In this document: positions 1 through 9,259 of the stretch, one piece after another
How positions within the stretch are numbered: the stretch's first letter is position 1
Layout of the letters: each line of letters starts with the position of its first letter
DNA from: DASVWZ01 sp036392935
GTDB taxonomy: Bacteria; Acidobacteriota; Terriglobia; Terriglobales; Acidobacteriaceae
Assembly (NCBI GenBank): GCA_036392935.1
Contig: DASVWZ010000156.1
Coordinates: 1 to 64,000, forward strand
Reading direction: 5' to 3'
DNA: 64,000 nt
Notes under the pieces: generated by a model
What the model saw: only the letters and a program-made list of their open reading frames with translations
What the model was told of the DNA's origin: nothing
The model's database searches: none
Position numbers and translations under genes: made by a program

Positions 1-62
1 AGGGATCGGGGGATTGAGGGATCGGGGGATTGAGGGATCGGGGGATTGAGGGATCGGGGGAT
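1..62. repeat. Short tandem repeat, 16-bp unit
   Basis: About 3.9 copies of a 16-bp unit (GGGATCGGGGGATTGA) run from the first base. The unit is itself two related octamers. It lies downstream of the FG-GAP gene on the minus strand and may continue beyond the window edge. No gene is visible in 1-168. Confidence 0.9.
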
Positions 63-168
63 CGCCGTTCGGGTGCATCGGCGCTTTGCTCCTCGCTCAC
101 TCAGGGCAGGCTCTCGACTGCGGTGACAATGGTAAGGGCGTTAATTGTGGAAAGATCGTTGGTTGCGC

Positions 169-2493
169 TTAGGTTCCTTTGCCGGAAAGGGGTTCGGTTT
201 GGGGGCTGGTGGGGTCGCTGTCAGTGAATTGGACGCCGGCGGAGCGAGCGCCTTTGGCCGTGGGCTTGAAGGTGACGGTGATGGTGCAACTGCTCTGTCC
301 GGCGAGGCTGGAGCCGCAGTTATTTTGCTGGGTGAAGTCTTTGGGATCGGCGCCGGTGATCTGGATTTGCGTGATGGTGAGGGCATTAGTCCCAAGATTG
401 TTCAGTACGAACTTGAGCGGAACGCTGGACTGGCCGACGGGTTGGTTCCCGAAGTCAAGGGAAACGGGATTAAACGTGACAGCCGTGCCCGTACCGCTTA
501 GCGATGACTGCTGAGGGCTGCCTTGGGCATTGTCAGTTACGCTGATTGTGCCGTTGAAGGTGCCTGGGTTGGTGGGTGCGAAAGAAACTGTGATCCCACA
601 CGAGCTTCCAACGGGTAAGGTTGCCGGGCAATCATTCTGCTGCGAAAACGGTGCCGGAGGGTTGCTGATGCCTGAAATGGTAACCGGCTGATTGCCAGTG
701 TTGGTTAAGGTCAGACCCTGAGGCTGCGCTGTCTGCCCCGCCAAGGTCAGCGGGAAGGTCAGGCTGGACGGCGTGAGCGTGACGGTGTAGGTTTGGTCGG
801 TTCCGGTGCCGGTGAGAGGCAACGTGACCGGTTGGGAGCCGCTGTAGGACGCCGTGAGCGAGGCTGACTCGTTGCCCACAATGCTGGGGGTGAAGGTGAC
901 CTGAATCTGACAGGTCTGGTTCAGCGCCAGAGATCCTCCGCAATTGTTGGTCTGCGAAAAGTCGTTGGCGTTGGGGCCGGTGAACCCGAATTGCAGATTA
1001 GTGAATGAAGCTGGTCCGCGACTGTAGTTAGTAAGGGTTGCGATTTGTGGCGCGGTTGTGATGCCGATCGGTTGTTGGCCGAAGGCGAGGTTGATGGGTG
1101 CAAGGTACGCCGGCACGTTCTTGAACAGCGTCAACGTGCCGCCCTCACCATCCACGCCGATCAGATCGAAATCGCCGTCCGGGTTGAATGGACCCAGGAC
1201 GCTTGGCATGCCGAGAAACATATTGGCGAAAGTGACGGGACTGGCAAATGTGCCATTACCGTGGCCAAGGAGGAGATACATTCCAGCAGCCAGATCAAGT
1301 TTTCCGTCACCATTGAAGTCAGCGAGGCTGACGGAGCCAGGCTGGGTCGGCATTTCGTACGAAAAATAATTGTGAAAGGTGCCGTCGCCATTGCCCAGCA
1401 TGACGGAAACGCCGTCAGAGACGATGTCTAGGATGCCATCGCCGTTGACGTCGGCGGCGGCCAGAGTGTCGCCAGGATAGCGCATATACGCGGTACTTGA
1501 AAGGCCGAAATGGCCGTTGCCCTCGCCCCGATATATGTAAAGCAGACCCTTGCCTTTAGAGTCGTACCCCACGGTCGCATAGTCGATGTAACCGTCGCCA
1601 TTGAAGTCGCCTATGGCAACAGGGACGAATTGGTATGCATCGTCGAAGGCGGGCCGCTGAACCAAATCACAGCAAGGGCTCTGGAACGTTCCGTTTCCGT
1701 TGCCAAGGAGCACGCCATAGCTAGAGTCTCGACCATCCTCAAAGTAGACCAGCAGGTCTAACTTGCCATCATTATTGAAGTCGGCGGCGTACGCTAGTGG
1801 CCCGCCGCCTTGGGGAGGCAACTTCGTGAATGTACCGTCCCCATTGCCCAAGAGCACAAACAGTCGAGTCGAGTGCTCGTGGCCGTACTGGGTATCTGCC
1901 GCAATATCCAGGTTGCCGTCGCCGTTGAAATCTCCGACCACCATCGAATAGACGGCCTCGGTACCTAAGTCAACCGGGGGCTTGAACTCTCCGCTGCCCT
2001 TCCCAAGGAAAACCTCCGAGCCGCCTTTTGTGCCGTTTTCGTAACCGACGACAAAATCGAGAATGCCGTCGTTGTTGAAGTCGCCGACGGCCACCACGCC
2101 AGGATTGGAGACATTGAACGGGATCGCCTGAAAGCCGACTCCTTTGGCAGTGCCACCAATTTCGAGGTAGGCGACATTCGAAGAGGTTGCTCCGGTTCCT
2201 TGAGTCAGCACCGTCACCCAGCCGAAGCCGGCCTTGGCGACGTCGGAGCCGTTAATTTGGGCCTGCAGCTGACTGCTCGACACGTAGGTTGTAGCGCGGA
2301 CCGATCCGTTCCAATACACGACCGAATTCGTCGTGAAGCCGCTTCCATTGATGGTGAGCGTGAAAGCACCTCTGCCGGGGGCAACGCGGGCGGGCACGAG
2401 CGGGTTGTTGATAAAGGGAACGGGGGCGGATTGGGCGAAGATTAGACCCGTCAGCATTAATGTAAATGTGCAGAGAAATAGCAGACGTTTCAT
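169..2493 (-). CDS. Secreted FG-GAP/VCBS repeat protein with choice-of-anchor D domains
   Basis: A 774-residue exported protein. A start at 2493 is chosen because AGGAG lies six bases upstream and the protein then begins with a typical signal peptide (MKRLLFLCTFTLMLTG, cleaved near AQSA). Residues about 110-460 hold repeated FG-GAP/VCBS units with calcium-loop-like motifs such as DFNNDGILD and DFNGDGNLD, which form a beta-propeller in the family. The C-terminal 300 residues hold three Ig-like choice-of-anchor D/ASH modules, each with a paired-cysteine 'NNCGGSL...CQIQVTF' signature. Such proteins are common secreted or surface proteins in Acidobacteriota. No ligand or enzymatic function can be read from the sequence. 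An upstream start at 2535 would add 14 polar residues before the signal peptide and is less likely. Confidence 0.85.
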   Translation of the reverse strand: MKRLLFLCTFTLMLTGLIFAQSAPVPFINNPLVPARVAPGRGAFTLTINGSGFTTNSVVYWNGSVRATTYVSSSQLQAQINGSDVAKAGFGWVTVLTQGTGATSSNVAYLEIGGTAKGVGFQAIPFNVSNPGVVAVGDFNNDGILDFVVGYENGTKGGSEVFLGKGSGEFKPPVDLGTEAVYSMVVGDFNGDGNLDIAADTQYGHEHSTRLFVLLGNGDGTFTKLPPQGGGPLAYAADFNNDGKLDLLVYFEDGRDSSYGVLLGNGNGTFQSPCCDLVQRPAFDDAYQFVPVAIGDFNGDGYIDYATVGYDSKGKGLLYIYRGEGNGHFGLSSTAYMRYPGDTLAAADVNGDGILDIVSDGVSVMLGNGDGTFHNYFSYEMPTQPGSVSLADFNGDGKLDLAAGMYLLLGHGNGTFASPVTFANMFLGMPSVLGPFNPDGDFDLIGVDGEGGTLTLFKNVPAYLAPINLAFGQQPIGITTAPQIATLTNYSRGPASFTNLQFGFTGPNANDFSQTNNCGGSLALNQTCQIQVTFTPSIVGNESASLTASYSGSQPVTLPLTGTGTDQTYTVTLTPSSLTFPLTLAGQTAQPQGLTLTNTGNQPVTISGISNPPAPFSQQNDCPATLPVGSSCGITVSFAPTNPGTFNGTISVTDNAQGSPQQSSLSGTGTAVTFNPVSLDFGNQPVGQSSVPLKFVLNNLGTNALTITQIQITGADPKDFTQQNNCGSSLAGQSSCTITVTFKPTAKGARSAGVQFTDSDPTSPQTEPLSGKGT

Positions 2494-2563
2494 GCGGCGC
2501 TCCTTGCCCGATCCTGATCGTTTCAGTTTTCCCAACCAATCACGCTATAACACCGGCGACGCA

Positions 2564-3817
2564 CTAGGGTGTAATTTCAAACACAGTACCGCAACCGGCG
2601 CCAGCGCAGGCTGAGCCGCCTTCGTAAGCGGTGCCATACAGATTGCCATTGCCATCAAAGATCAAGTTGGCGGAAGGGTAGGTTCCACCACTGTTATTAA
2701 AGGAATGCAGCACGGTTTCGGCCCAGAGGCCATCCTGTTCCGGGCTCAACTCGAAGACGATGCCGAGATTGTACACTCCTCCGCCCTGGCAGGTGCCGTA
2801 CAAGTTGCCTGATCCATCGAGGATCAAGCTGCCGGTCGGATCCTTCCAACTGCCGTCGAAGGAATGCAGAGTGGTTTCGGTCCAACCGGCAGCGCCCGGA
2901 GACAATTCGAAGACAGCGCCATCGCCATGGGCGCCGCCCGTTGAAGCAGTGCCATAGAGGTTTCCCGACGCATCAAGGATAAGGCCTGCAATCGGCCCAG
3001 AGCCGGCCAGTCCCTTAAAAGAGTAAATCACGTGCTCGGTATAGTGAGTGGATTTGGGACTCAATTCAAAAACTGTGCCGCAGCCGAGGCTTCCACAATT
3101 GGGACGCGATACGTCGCCACCGTGCGGCGTGGTGCCGTAGAGATTACCGGCGGAGTCGAAGACCAAACCGGATATGGGATTGTATCCATCCTTGCCAACG
3201 CCAAAGTTATGGAGCACGGTTTCGTGCCAGTCGCCATCCCGCGCCCGGGACAGCTTGAATGCCACCCCTCGATCGATGGAACCGCCACTGAAGGTTGTGC
3301 CGTACAGGCTACCCGATGAATCGAAGGTCAAGGTTGCCCAGGGCGTCGCGCCGTCGTCACAGGCGGCGACGGAACAGAAGCGGTAGAGGACGTGTTCCGT
3401 CCAGGAGCCATTGGAGCCAGGCGCAAGCTGAAAAACGACGCCATTATTGTCTTTTCCGCCGGCGGTGGTTGTGCCATAGAGGTTTCCAGCCGAATCAAAG
3501 ACCAGGCCGGAGTATGGGTTTGCGCCATCGGCGCAGTTCGACTGCGCGCAGAAGCTATATAAGACGGTTTCGACCCATTTCCCCCCGGCGCCCGGGGAAA
3601 GTTCAAAGACTGTGCCCGATCCGCCGGCACCGCCCTCGACGGTAGTGCTGTAAAGGTTGCCAGAAGCATCGAAGATGAGGCCGGCCCCTGGAGACTGCCC
3701 AACCCCGCTATTGAAATAGCGAATGACCTTGTACTCGGCAGCAAACGCAGGGGCGGCGGTGAATGCGAGACAAATGGCAATGCTGGTGGCTGAGATAAGG
3801 GTCTTTATCAGGCGCAT
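2564..3817 (-). CDS. Secreted 'GloVer' tandem-repeat protein
   Basis: A 417-residue exported protein. It has a signal peptide (MRLIKTLISATSIAICLAF...AFA) and about eight tandem units of 40-50 residues built on 'DSAGNLYGTT..GG......GVVFELSP'. This is the choice-of-anchor tandem repeat GloVer-containing family, expanded in Acidobacteriota and thought to form beta-propeller-like surfaces. GGAGG lies just upstream of the ATG at 3817, which decides the start. It is oriented like the FG-GAP gene 70 bp downstream, so the two may be co-transcribed. Function is unknown; a cell-surface or secreted binding role is inference. Confidence 0.82.
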   Translation of the reverse strand: MRLIKTLISATSIAICLAFTAAPAFAAEYKVIRYFNSGVGQSPGAGLIFDASGNLYSTTVEGGAGGSGTVFELSPGAGGKWVETVLYSFCAQSNCADGANPYSGLVFDSAGNLYGTTTAGGKDNNGVVFQLAPGSNGSWTEHVLYRFCSVAACDDGATPWATLTFDSSGSLYGTTFSGGSIDRGVAFKLSRARDGDWHETVLHNFGVGKDGYNPISGLVFDSAGNLYGTTPHGGDVSRPNCGSLGCGTVFELSPKSTHYTEHVIYSFKGLAGSGPIAGLILDASGNLYGTASTGGAHGDGAVFELSPGAAGWTETTLHSFDGSWKDPTGSLILDGSGNLYGTCQGGGVYNLGIVFELSPEQDGLWAETVLHSFNNSGGTYPSANLIFDGNGNLYGTAYEGGSACAGAGCGTVFEITP

Positions 3818-3942
3818 GGCGTCCTCCACAAAAAATTTGGACCTGGGCTGAGGATACGGAGGAAATCGTGGGGGCGAAAGGCGTTCCGTATCGATGGCAA
3901 GAAATTATCCGCCGGGAGGGGCGGGATGTCAAATGGAGCAAG

Positions 3943-3977
3943 GCAGAAGTTAGAAGGCAGAAGGCAGAAGTTGAAAA
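3943..3977. repeat. Heptamer array (GCAGAAG type)
   Basis: Five consecutive 7-bp units: GCAGAAG, TTAGAAG, GCAGAAG, GCAGAAG, TTGAAAA. It lies in the 3818-4329 gap between divergent genes. That gap otherwise holds a second array (4235-4269), a hairpin (4285-4318) and no convincing gene. Confidence 0.85.
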
Positions 3978-4234
3978 CCGCGGGCAGAAGTAAGAGGTTG
4001 GGATGCGGACGTCAGATGCCGGTTCCGTTTTGGGAGGGGATTTTTGTTGATTTGGTTGGAGCGCACAGACATGCAGCCCGGGGTGTTGATAAATATGCGT
4101 GTGTCTCCCGTCAGATGCTGGACTTGCCCGATTTCTCAGGTCGAGGTGAAGTCCGATGGCATGCTGCGATAACAATTTTTCCCGCCACGGCACTCTTCTG
4201 CCGGTCCGCGACGGTGATGGTGGGGAGGGTCAAG

Positions 4235-4269
4235 GCAGAAGTCAGAGGGCAGAATGCAGAAATAGAAGC
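4235..4269. repeat. Heptamer array (GCAGAAG type)
   Basis: Five 7-bp units: GCAGAAG, TCAGAGG, GCAGAAT, GCAGAAA, TAGAAGC. It lies just upstream of the hairpin before the TonB-dependent receptor gene. Confidence 0.8.
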
Positions 4270-4284
4270 ACGGGTCGGGTCTTG

Positions 4285-4318
4285 CCCACCCTCTCGCAAA
4301 AAACGCGAGAAGGGTGGG
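4285..4318. repeat. Inverted repeat / hairpin upstream of receptor gene
   Basis: CCCACCCTCTCGC pairs with GCGAGAAGGGTGGG across an AAAAAAC loop, with one bulged base. It ends 11 bp before the preferred TTG start at 4330. From memory, similar GGGTGGG/CCCACCC hairpins recur between genes in acidobacterial genomes. Confidence 0.8.
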
Positions 4319-4329
4319 GCAACCGCTTC

Positions 4330-7300
4330 TTGATTCTTTCCGCCATTCTCATAACGCTTCTTGCCAGTGCGGCCGAGGCGCAGGATGCGACGGGGGCGCT
4401 AAGGGGGACGGTGAGCGATCCGACGGGGGCAAGGATTGCCGATGCGACGGTGGTGGTGGTGAACGACGCGACGGGATTTCGCTATTCGATGGCGAGCGAC
4501 GCGGAGGGGCGGTTTGCGTTTGAGCTGCTGCCGCCGGGGGACTATACGGCGCGGGCTGCGGCGCGGGGGATGTCTGCGCAGGAGACGCCGAAGCTGCATG
4601 TGGAGGTTGGCGGTGAGACCGCGATCGACTTCAAGCTGGAGGTTGCGGGCGGGAAGGAAACGGTCACGGTGACGGGCGAGCCACCGGTGGTGGATACGCA
4701 GCCGGCGGCGGTGTCATCGCTGATCGATGAGCGGGCGATTGGCGGGTTGCCGCTGGATGGGCGGCGGTACACGGACCTGGCGCTGCTGACGCCGGGAGTG
4801 ACGCAGGATCCGCGCGGGTTGACGATGGGATCGAATGGCGATTTGGCGTTTGGCGGGATACGCGGATTCCAGACGAGTTACCTGGTAGACGGGGCCGACA
4901 ACAACAACGCATTTTTCGCGCAGGCGACGGGACGGTACCGGGCGCCGTATCAGTTTTCGAACGAGGTGGTGCAGGAGTTTCGGGTGTCGTCGAATACGTA
5001 CGGAGCGGAGCTGGGGCGAGCGGGCGGCGCGGTGGTGAATGTGGTAACGAAGTCGGGATCGAATCAACTGCACGGGAGCGGATTTTATTTTTTGCGGGAT
5101 GCGACGTTTGGGGCGACGCATCCGCTGCTGGATTTTAAGCCTTACAGCCAGCAACAGCAGTTTGGTGCGACGGTGGGAGGGCCGATCAAGCGGAATAAGG
5201 TCTTCTTTTTTGCGGGGCTCGATCAGCACATCTTCCATGACACCAGCGTGGTGCGGTTTCTGGATGGCAGTTCCGAGGTGGTGCCGCAGCCGGGTGATCC
5301 GCCGCTGTATCCGGGGGATTATGAGGAGAGCGACAAAGGGTTGGTGTTTGCGGCGGCGGGAAAGTTGAATGAGCTCGCGGGAAACCATCCGGCGCAGATG
5401 CTAGGCAACGCGGGATTTTTCAAGCTGGACGCGGAGTTGAGCCCGCACCAGACTTTGTCGGCGAGGCTGAGCACGTCGAGATATTGGGGATTGAATAATG
5501 TGTTTCTGGATCCGGGGAGCCCGCTGACGACGTTTGCCATCAGCGACAACGGGCAGGAGCAGGTGGCGACGGAGAGCGGATCGATTTCGCTGACCAGTGC
5601 GCTGTCGTGGAGGATGGTGAGCCATCTGCGGGCGCAGTTTACGCGGGACCTGGAACAGTCGTTTACGAATTCGACCGATCCGCTGAGCCGGATCAACAGC
5701 ATTATCGATGCGTTTGGGCAATCGTCGATTTTGCCACGGCAGACGCGCGAACATCGGTTGCATTTAACGGAGACGCTGAGCCTGGAAGAAGGACGGAATT
5801 CGTTGAAGTTTGGCGGGGATGTGTTGCTGACGTGGATTTATAACTTTTTTCCGTCGGAGTTTGGCGGAGAGTATATTTTTGATCCGATCAAGGTGGATCC
5901 GTTTACCTTCGAGCCGATGGAGGATGGGCTGGAACTGACGCCGCTGAGGGCATACGCGCACGATGTTCCGAAATATTACACGCAGAATTTTGGGACGGCA
6001 GTGTCGCATCCGGATTCGAACGAGTATGCGGCGTTTGCGCAGGACACGGTGCGGGTGAACCGGCATCTGGCGCTGAGTTTGGGAGTGCGGTATGACTTGC
6101 AAACGTATACGACGAAGGGGTTGATTCAGAATCCGCTGTGGCCGGGATCGGGGAAGGTTCCGTTTAATCCGGATAATTTTGCGCCGCGGGTGGGGATGGC
6201 GTATTCGGTGGGCGAGAAGAAGCCGCTGGTGGTGCGCGCGGGGTATGGGTGGTTTTATACGCGCATTCCGCAGATTTATAACTCGACGATTGCGACGGAC
6301 AATGGGTATTCGTCGTTCAATCTGTTTCTGGATAATTCGAATTACTACGATCATCAGGTGTTTCCGCAGTATCCGAATGCGCTGGTGGATTGTCCGCTGA
6401 TGGCAGCTTCGTGCGCGCTGCCGGCGAACCTGGCGCAGTTTGCGCAGGCTTCGATTTCGGCGTTCGCGACGAATTTCAAAACGCCGAAGGTGGAGCAGGC
6501 GAGCGTGAGCCTGGAGCGCGAGATGGCGGCGCGGCTGGTGGTGGGCGTGTCTTATATGTATGTGCACGGGATCGATCTGATCCGCGCGCTGGACGGGAAT
6601 CTGCCGGCGCCGGTGAATGTGGAGTATCCGGTTTACGACGCGCAGGGGATTAATTTTCTGGGGACGTTTTATAACGTACAGTCGTTTTCGACATTGCAGC
6701 AGACGCCGTCGTTCACCTGTCCTTTTCCGCCGTGCATCAATCCGCTGGCGCGGCCGATTCCACAGTTGGGCGCGGTTGATGTGTATCAAAGCGCGGCATC
6801 GAGTGTGTATAACGGCGGGACGTTGTCGATTCACCGGCAGATGACGCACGGACTGTACTTCCGGATGGCGTACACATTCGCGAAAGCGATTGACGATGGC
6901 CAGGATGCGCTGGTGGCGGGCGATCCGGCGCTGGTGCAGAACTCGTACGCGCCGAATGCCGAGCGCGGACCGAGTGTGACTGACCAACGGCAGCGGCTGG
7001 TGGTGTCGTGGATTGCGGAGCCGCGCCCGTTTCATCGGGGGCAGGATGTGTTGGAGAAAATGTTCAACGACTGGAAGCTGGCCAGCGTGGCGACGGTGGG
7101 AAGCGGACGGCCGGTGACAGTGACGGTGGCGGGCGATCCTAATCAGGATGGAAACGACGACAATGACCGGTTGCCGGGAGCGGGCAGAAATTCGTTTCTT
7201 GGGCCGGACTATGCCACGGTTGATGCACGGCTGACGCGGCGAATTCATGCGGGAGACCGGCTGAAGATGGATTTTATTGTGGAATCGTTCAATCTGCTGA

Positions 7301-7491
7301 ACCGCGACAATAAACAGGTGACCGTAACGGAGAATGGACTGGAGAGCAGCAGTGTCTACTTCGAAAAAATGTTCACGCAACTCGGAATCAACTATTACCC
7401 TGGCCACTTCCAGGTGCCGTCGAATCCGTTGCAAATCACGAACGCGTTTCCGCCGCGGCAGGTGCAACTGGCGCTCAAGATGATTTTCTGA
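4330..7491 (+). CDS. TonB-dependent receptor, Oar-like, with carboxypeptidase-regulatory-like N-domain
   Basis: A 1053-residue outer-membrane protein if translation begins at TTG 4330. The signal peptide (ILSAILITLLASAAEA) is then at the very N-terminus. An ATG at 4156 is also in frame, but it would translate a heptamer array and a hairpin before the signal peptide. Domains in order: a carboxypeptidase-regulatory/CNA-B-like beta domain (about 25-105, GALRGTVSDPTGARIADA), a plug (about 115-260, with 'GFQTSYLVDGADNNN'), and a large beta-barrel ending in aromatic Phe (LALKMIF). This architecture matches the large TonB-dependent receptors of Acidobacteriota, which are proposed to import polymers or siderophores. 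No substrate gene is adjacent, so the substrate is unknown. Confidence 0.85.
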   Translation: MILSAILITLLASAAEAQDATGALRGTVSDPTGARIADATVVVVNDATGFRYSMASDAEGRFAFELLPPGDYTARAAARGMSAQETPKLHVEVGGETAIDFKLEVAGGKETVTVTGEPPVVDTQPAAVSSLIDERAIGGLPLDGRRYTDLALLTPGVTQDPRGLTMGSNGDLAFGGIRGFQTSYLVDGADNNNAFFAQATGRYRAPYQFSNEVVQEFRVSSNTYGAELGRAGGAVVNVVTKSGSNQLHGSGFYFLRDATFGATHPLLDFKPYSQQQQFGATVGGPIKRNKVFFFAGLDQHIFHDTSVVRFLDGSSEVVPQPGDPPLYPGDYEESDKGLVFAAAGKLNELAGNHPAQMLGNAGFFKLDAELSPHQTLSARLSTSRYWGLNNVFLDPGSPLTTFAISDNGQEQVATESGSISLTSALSWRMVSHLRAQFTRDLEQSFTNSTDPLSRINSIIDAFGQSSILPRQTREHRLHLTETLSLEEGRNSLKFGGDVLLTWIYNFFPSEFGGEYIFDPIKVDPFTFEPMEDGLELTPLRAYAHDVPKYYTQNFGTAVSHPDSNEYAAFAQDTVRVNRHLALSLGVRYDLQTYTTKGLIQNPLWPGSGKVPFNPDNFAPRVGMAYSVGEKKPLVVRAGYGWFYTRIPQIYNSTIATDNGYSSFNLFLDNSNYYDHQVFPQYPNALVDCPLMAASCALPANLAQFAQASISAFATNFKTPKVEQASVSLEREMAARLVVGVSYMYVHGIDLIRALDGNLPAPVNVEYPVYDAQGINFLGTFYNVQSFSTLQQTPSFTCPFPPCINPLARPIPQLGAVDVYQSAASSVYNGGTLSIHRQMTHGLYFRMAYTFAKAIDDGQDALVAGDPALVQNSYAPNAERGPSVTDQRQRLVVSWIAEPRPFHRGQDVLEKMFNDWKLASVATVGSGRPVTVTVAGDPNQDGNDDNDRLPGAGRNSFLGPDYATVDARLTRRIHAGDRLKMDFIVESFNLLNRDNKQVTVTENGLESSSVYFEKMFTQLGINYYPGHFQVPSNPLQITNAFPPRQVQLALKMIF

Positions 7492-7506
7492 GCGACGGGG
7501 CGGTAA

Positions 7507-8355
7507 TTATTTCGCAGCCGAAGGTTTTTCGGTTGTCTCTGATTTGGGTTCAGTCTTAGTTTCGGTTTCGGCATTTGGGCCGGGCTTGGTTGCGTCGTTG
7601 GGTGTTTGATCGTCAGCGGGTGAACCGGCTGATTTGTCCTTTTCGAGATATTGGACGATGACGGAGATGCGGCGGTTCGAGGCGTCCTCGGGATTGTCTT
7701 TCACGCGCGGCAACTGATCGGCGTATCCACGTACCTGGGAGACCTGATCCTGCCTGAGGCCGTCGTGCTGCATGAGGCGACGAGCGGCGTTGGCGCGGTC
7801 GGCGGAGAGTTCCCAGTTGCTGTATTCGTTTTTGCCGGAATAAGGCTTGGCGTCGGTGTGACCCTCGATGGACACACGATTGGGAAGCTTGCCCAGTTCC
7901 TGCGCCAGCAGTGTAAGCAATTCCTGACCGTTGGTATTGGGGCTGGGACTTCCGGATTCGAAAAACGTGCCCTTTTCGCTTTCGAGCAGCTCGATGCGTA
8001 GGCCTTCAGAGGTGACGGTCATTTCGATCTGCTTCTTGAGTTTCTCGAAATCATTCATCTGGCGGATGCGACTTTGCAATTCATCTTTCAAGTGACCCAT
8101 GTCGTCTTTGGTGAGCGCAATATTTTCCCCTGAGCCGGTCTCGCCGTTACCCACCAGCTTCGATGTTCCGGATGGGTCTTTGAAATAACCGCCGACGGCT
8201 TCCTGGATTTGTTTGCTGGTGTTCAGCAGCCAAAGCACGATGAACAGCGCCATCATGGCGGTGACGAAGTCAGCGTAGGCCACCTTCCAGGCGCCGCCAT
8301 GGTGGCCGCCGTGACCACCTTTCTTAATGATGATTATGGGGCGGGTTTTGTCCAT
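7507..8355 (-). CDS. motB: Flagellar motor stator protein MotB
   Basis: A 282-residue inner-membrane stator subunit. A basic N-terminus (KKGGHGGHHGG) precedes one membrane helix, VAYADFVTAMMALFIVLWLL. It contains the conserved proton-binding Asp at residue 29. A long linker follows, then an OmpA-like peptidoglycan-binding domain (about 165-240) with 'VSIEGHTDAKPY' and 'LSADRANAARRLM'. The C-terminal 40 residues are a low-complexity acidic/Thr/Lys tail. The gene starts 9 bp after motA stops, so the two are an operon. No other flagellar gene is in the window. Confidence 0.93.
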   Translation of the reverse strand: MDKTRPIIIIKKGGHGGHHGGAWKVAYADFVTAMMALFIVLWLLNTSKQIQEAVGGYFKDPSGTSKLVGNGETGSGENIALTKDDMGHLKDELQSRIRQMNDFEKLKKQIEMTVTSEGLRIELLESEKGTFFESGSPSPNTNGQELLTLLAQELGKLPNRVSIEGHTDAKPYSGKNEYSNWELSADRANAARRLMQHDGLRQDQVSQVRGYADQLPRVKDNPEDASNRRISVIVQYLEKDKSAGSPADDQTPNDATKPGPNAETETKTEPKSETTEKPSAAK

Positions 8356-8364
8356 GGGGATTTT

Positions 8365-9255
8365 TCAGGCAGATGCGCCGGCAGCGGCGGCGGCGGGAGC
8401 GTCGCCACCTCCACCACGACAGGTACTTTCAACTTCTTTAAACGATGGACGAACGTGCGAGGGGATGGCGCGGCGGCCGAACTCGACCGCAAGGACCGGC
8501 GCGCTTCCTTTGAGAAACGCCACCATGGTCACGCGCATGACGTAGAGAAAGGCGCGTTCTTCATCGGCAATTTTTGCCATGTTGGCTGCCACGGGGCCGA
8601 TCAATCCATAGCAGAGCAATATGCCAAGGAAGGTTCCGACCAGCGCGGCGGCAACTTTTTCTCCGATCTGCTCGGGCGGGCCACCGAGTGCGCCCATGGT
8701 GATGACCACGCCGAGAACTGCGGCGACGATGCCGAGGCCAGGAAGCGAGTCTGCCATGGTGGAGAGCGAGGATACAGGCTGGGTGGTGTGATGGTGGTGG
8801 ACTTCCATATCGAGATCGAGGAGCTGATCGAGATCGAAGGCTTCGACGCCGGTGATGGCCATGCGCATGGTGTCGCAGAAAAAATCTCGCAGGTGGTGGT
8901 TCTTGATGAACTCGGGATATTTTGAAAGCAAAGGGCTCTTGTCGGGAGCTTCGATGTCGGCTTCGAGCGACATCAGGCCTTCTCGGCGAGCTTTGTTGAG
9001 CAGGTCAAAGATCATCTTCAGAGTTTCGAGATAGCGTTTCTTGGTGAATTTCGATCCGCCGAAGGTGCCGCCGATGCCGCCGGCGATCTGCTTGAGAATG
9101 TGGAGCGGGTTGGCGATCAAGACGGTGCCGATGCCGGCACCACCGATGATGATCAGTTCGGCGGGCTGGATCAGGACTTTGACGTGCCCGTGCTCCATAA
9201 GAAAGCCGCCAAGCACGGCACCGAATACAACGACAATTCCGATGATGGTAAACAT
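8365..9255 (-). CDS. motA: Flagellar motor stator protein MotA
   Basis: A 296-residue MotA/TolQ/ExbB-type proton-channel protein. It starts at 9255, where AAAGGT lies about 10 bp upstream and the first helix begins immediately (FTIIGIVVVFGAVLGGFLM). Four membrane segments are recognisable. The last two (LPGLGIVAAVLGVVITMGAL and VGTFLGILLCYGLIGPVAA) carry the conserved Pro and Gly positions of the family. The cytoplasmic loop contains the His-rich 'EVHHHH' seen in many MotA proteins. It lies between the PAS-GGDEF gene (4 bp upstream) and motB (9 bp downstream), which indicates a three-gene operon. Confidence 0.93.
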   Translation of the reverse strand: MFTIIGIVVVFGAVLGGFLMEHGHVKVLIQPAELIIIGGAGIGTVLIANPLHILKQIAGGIGGTFGGSKFTKKRYLETLKMIFDLLNKARREGLMSLEADIEAPDKSPLLSKYPEFIKNHHLRDFFCDTMRMAITGVEAFDLDQLLDLDMEVHHHHTTQPVSSLSTMADSLPGLGIVAAVLGVVITMGALGGPPEQIGEKVAAALVGTFLGILLCYGLIGPVAANMAKIADEERAFLYVMRVTMVAFLKGSAPVLAVEFGRRAIPSHVRPSFKEVESTCRGGGGDAPAAAAAGASA

Positions 9256-9259
9256 CCAA

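Noticed and set aside
5764..7467. Long minus-strand open frame opposite the TonB-dependent receptor
   Set aside because: It is Arg/His/Ile-rich and low in normal composition, an antisense shadow of a clear gene. The same applies to the minus frames at 48623-50620 and 53250-55055 and the plus frame at 56770-59052.
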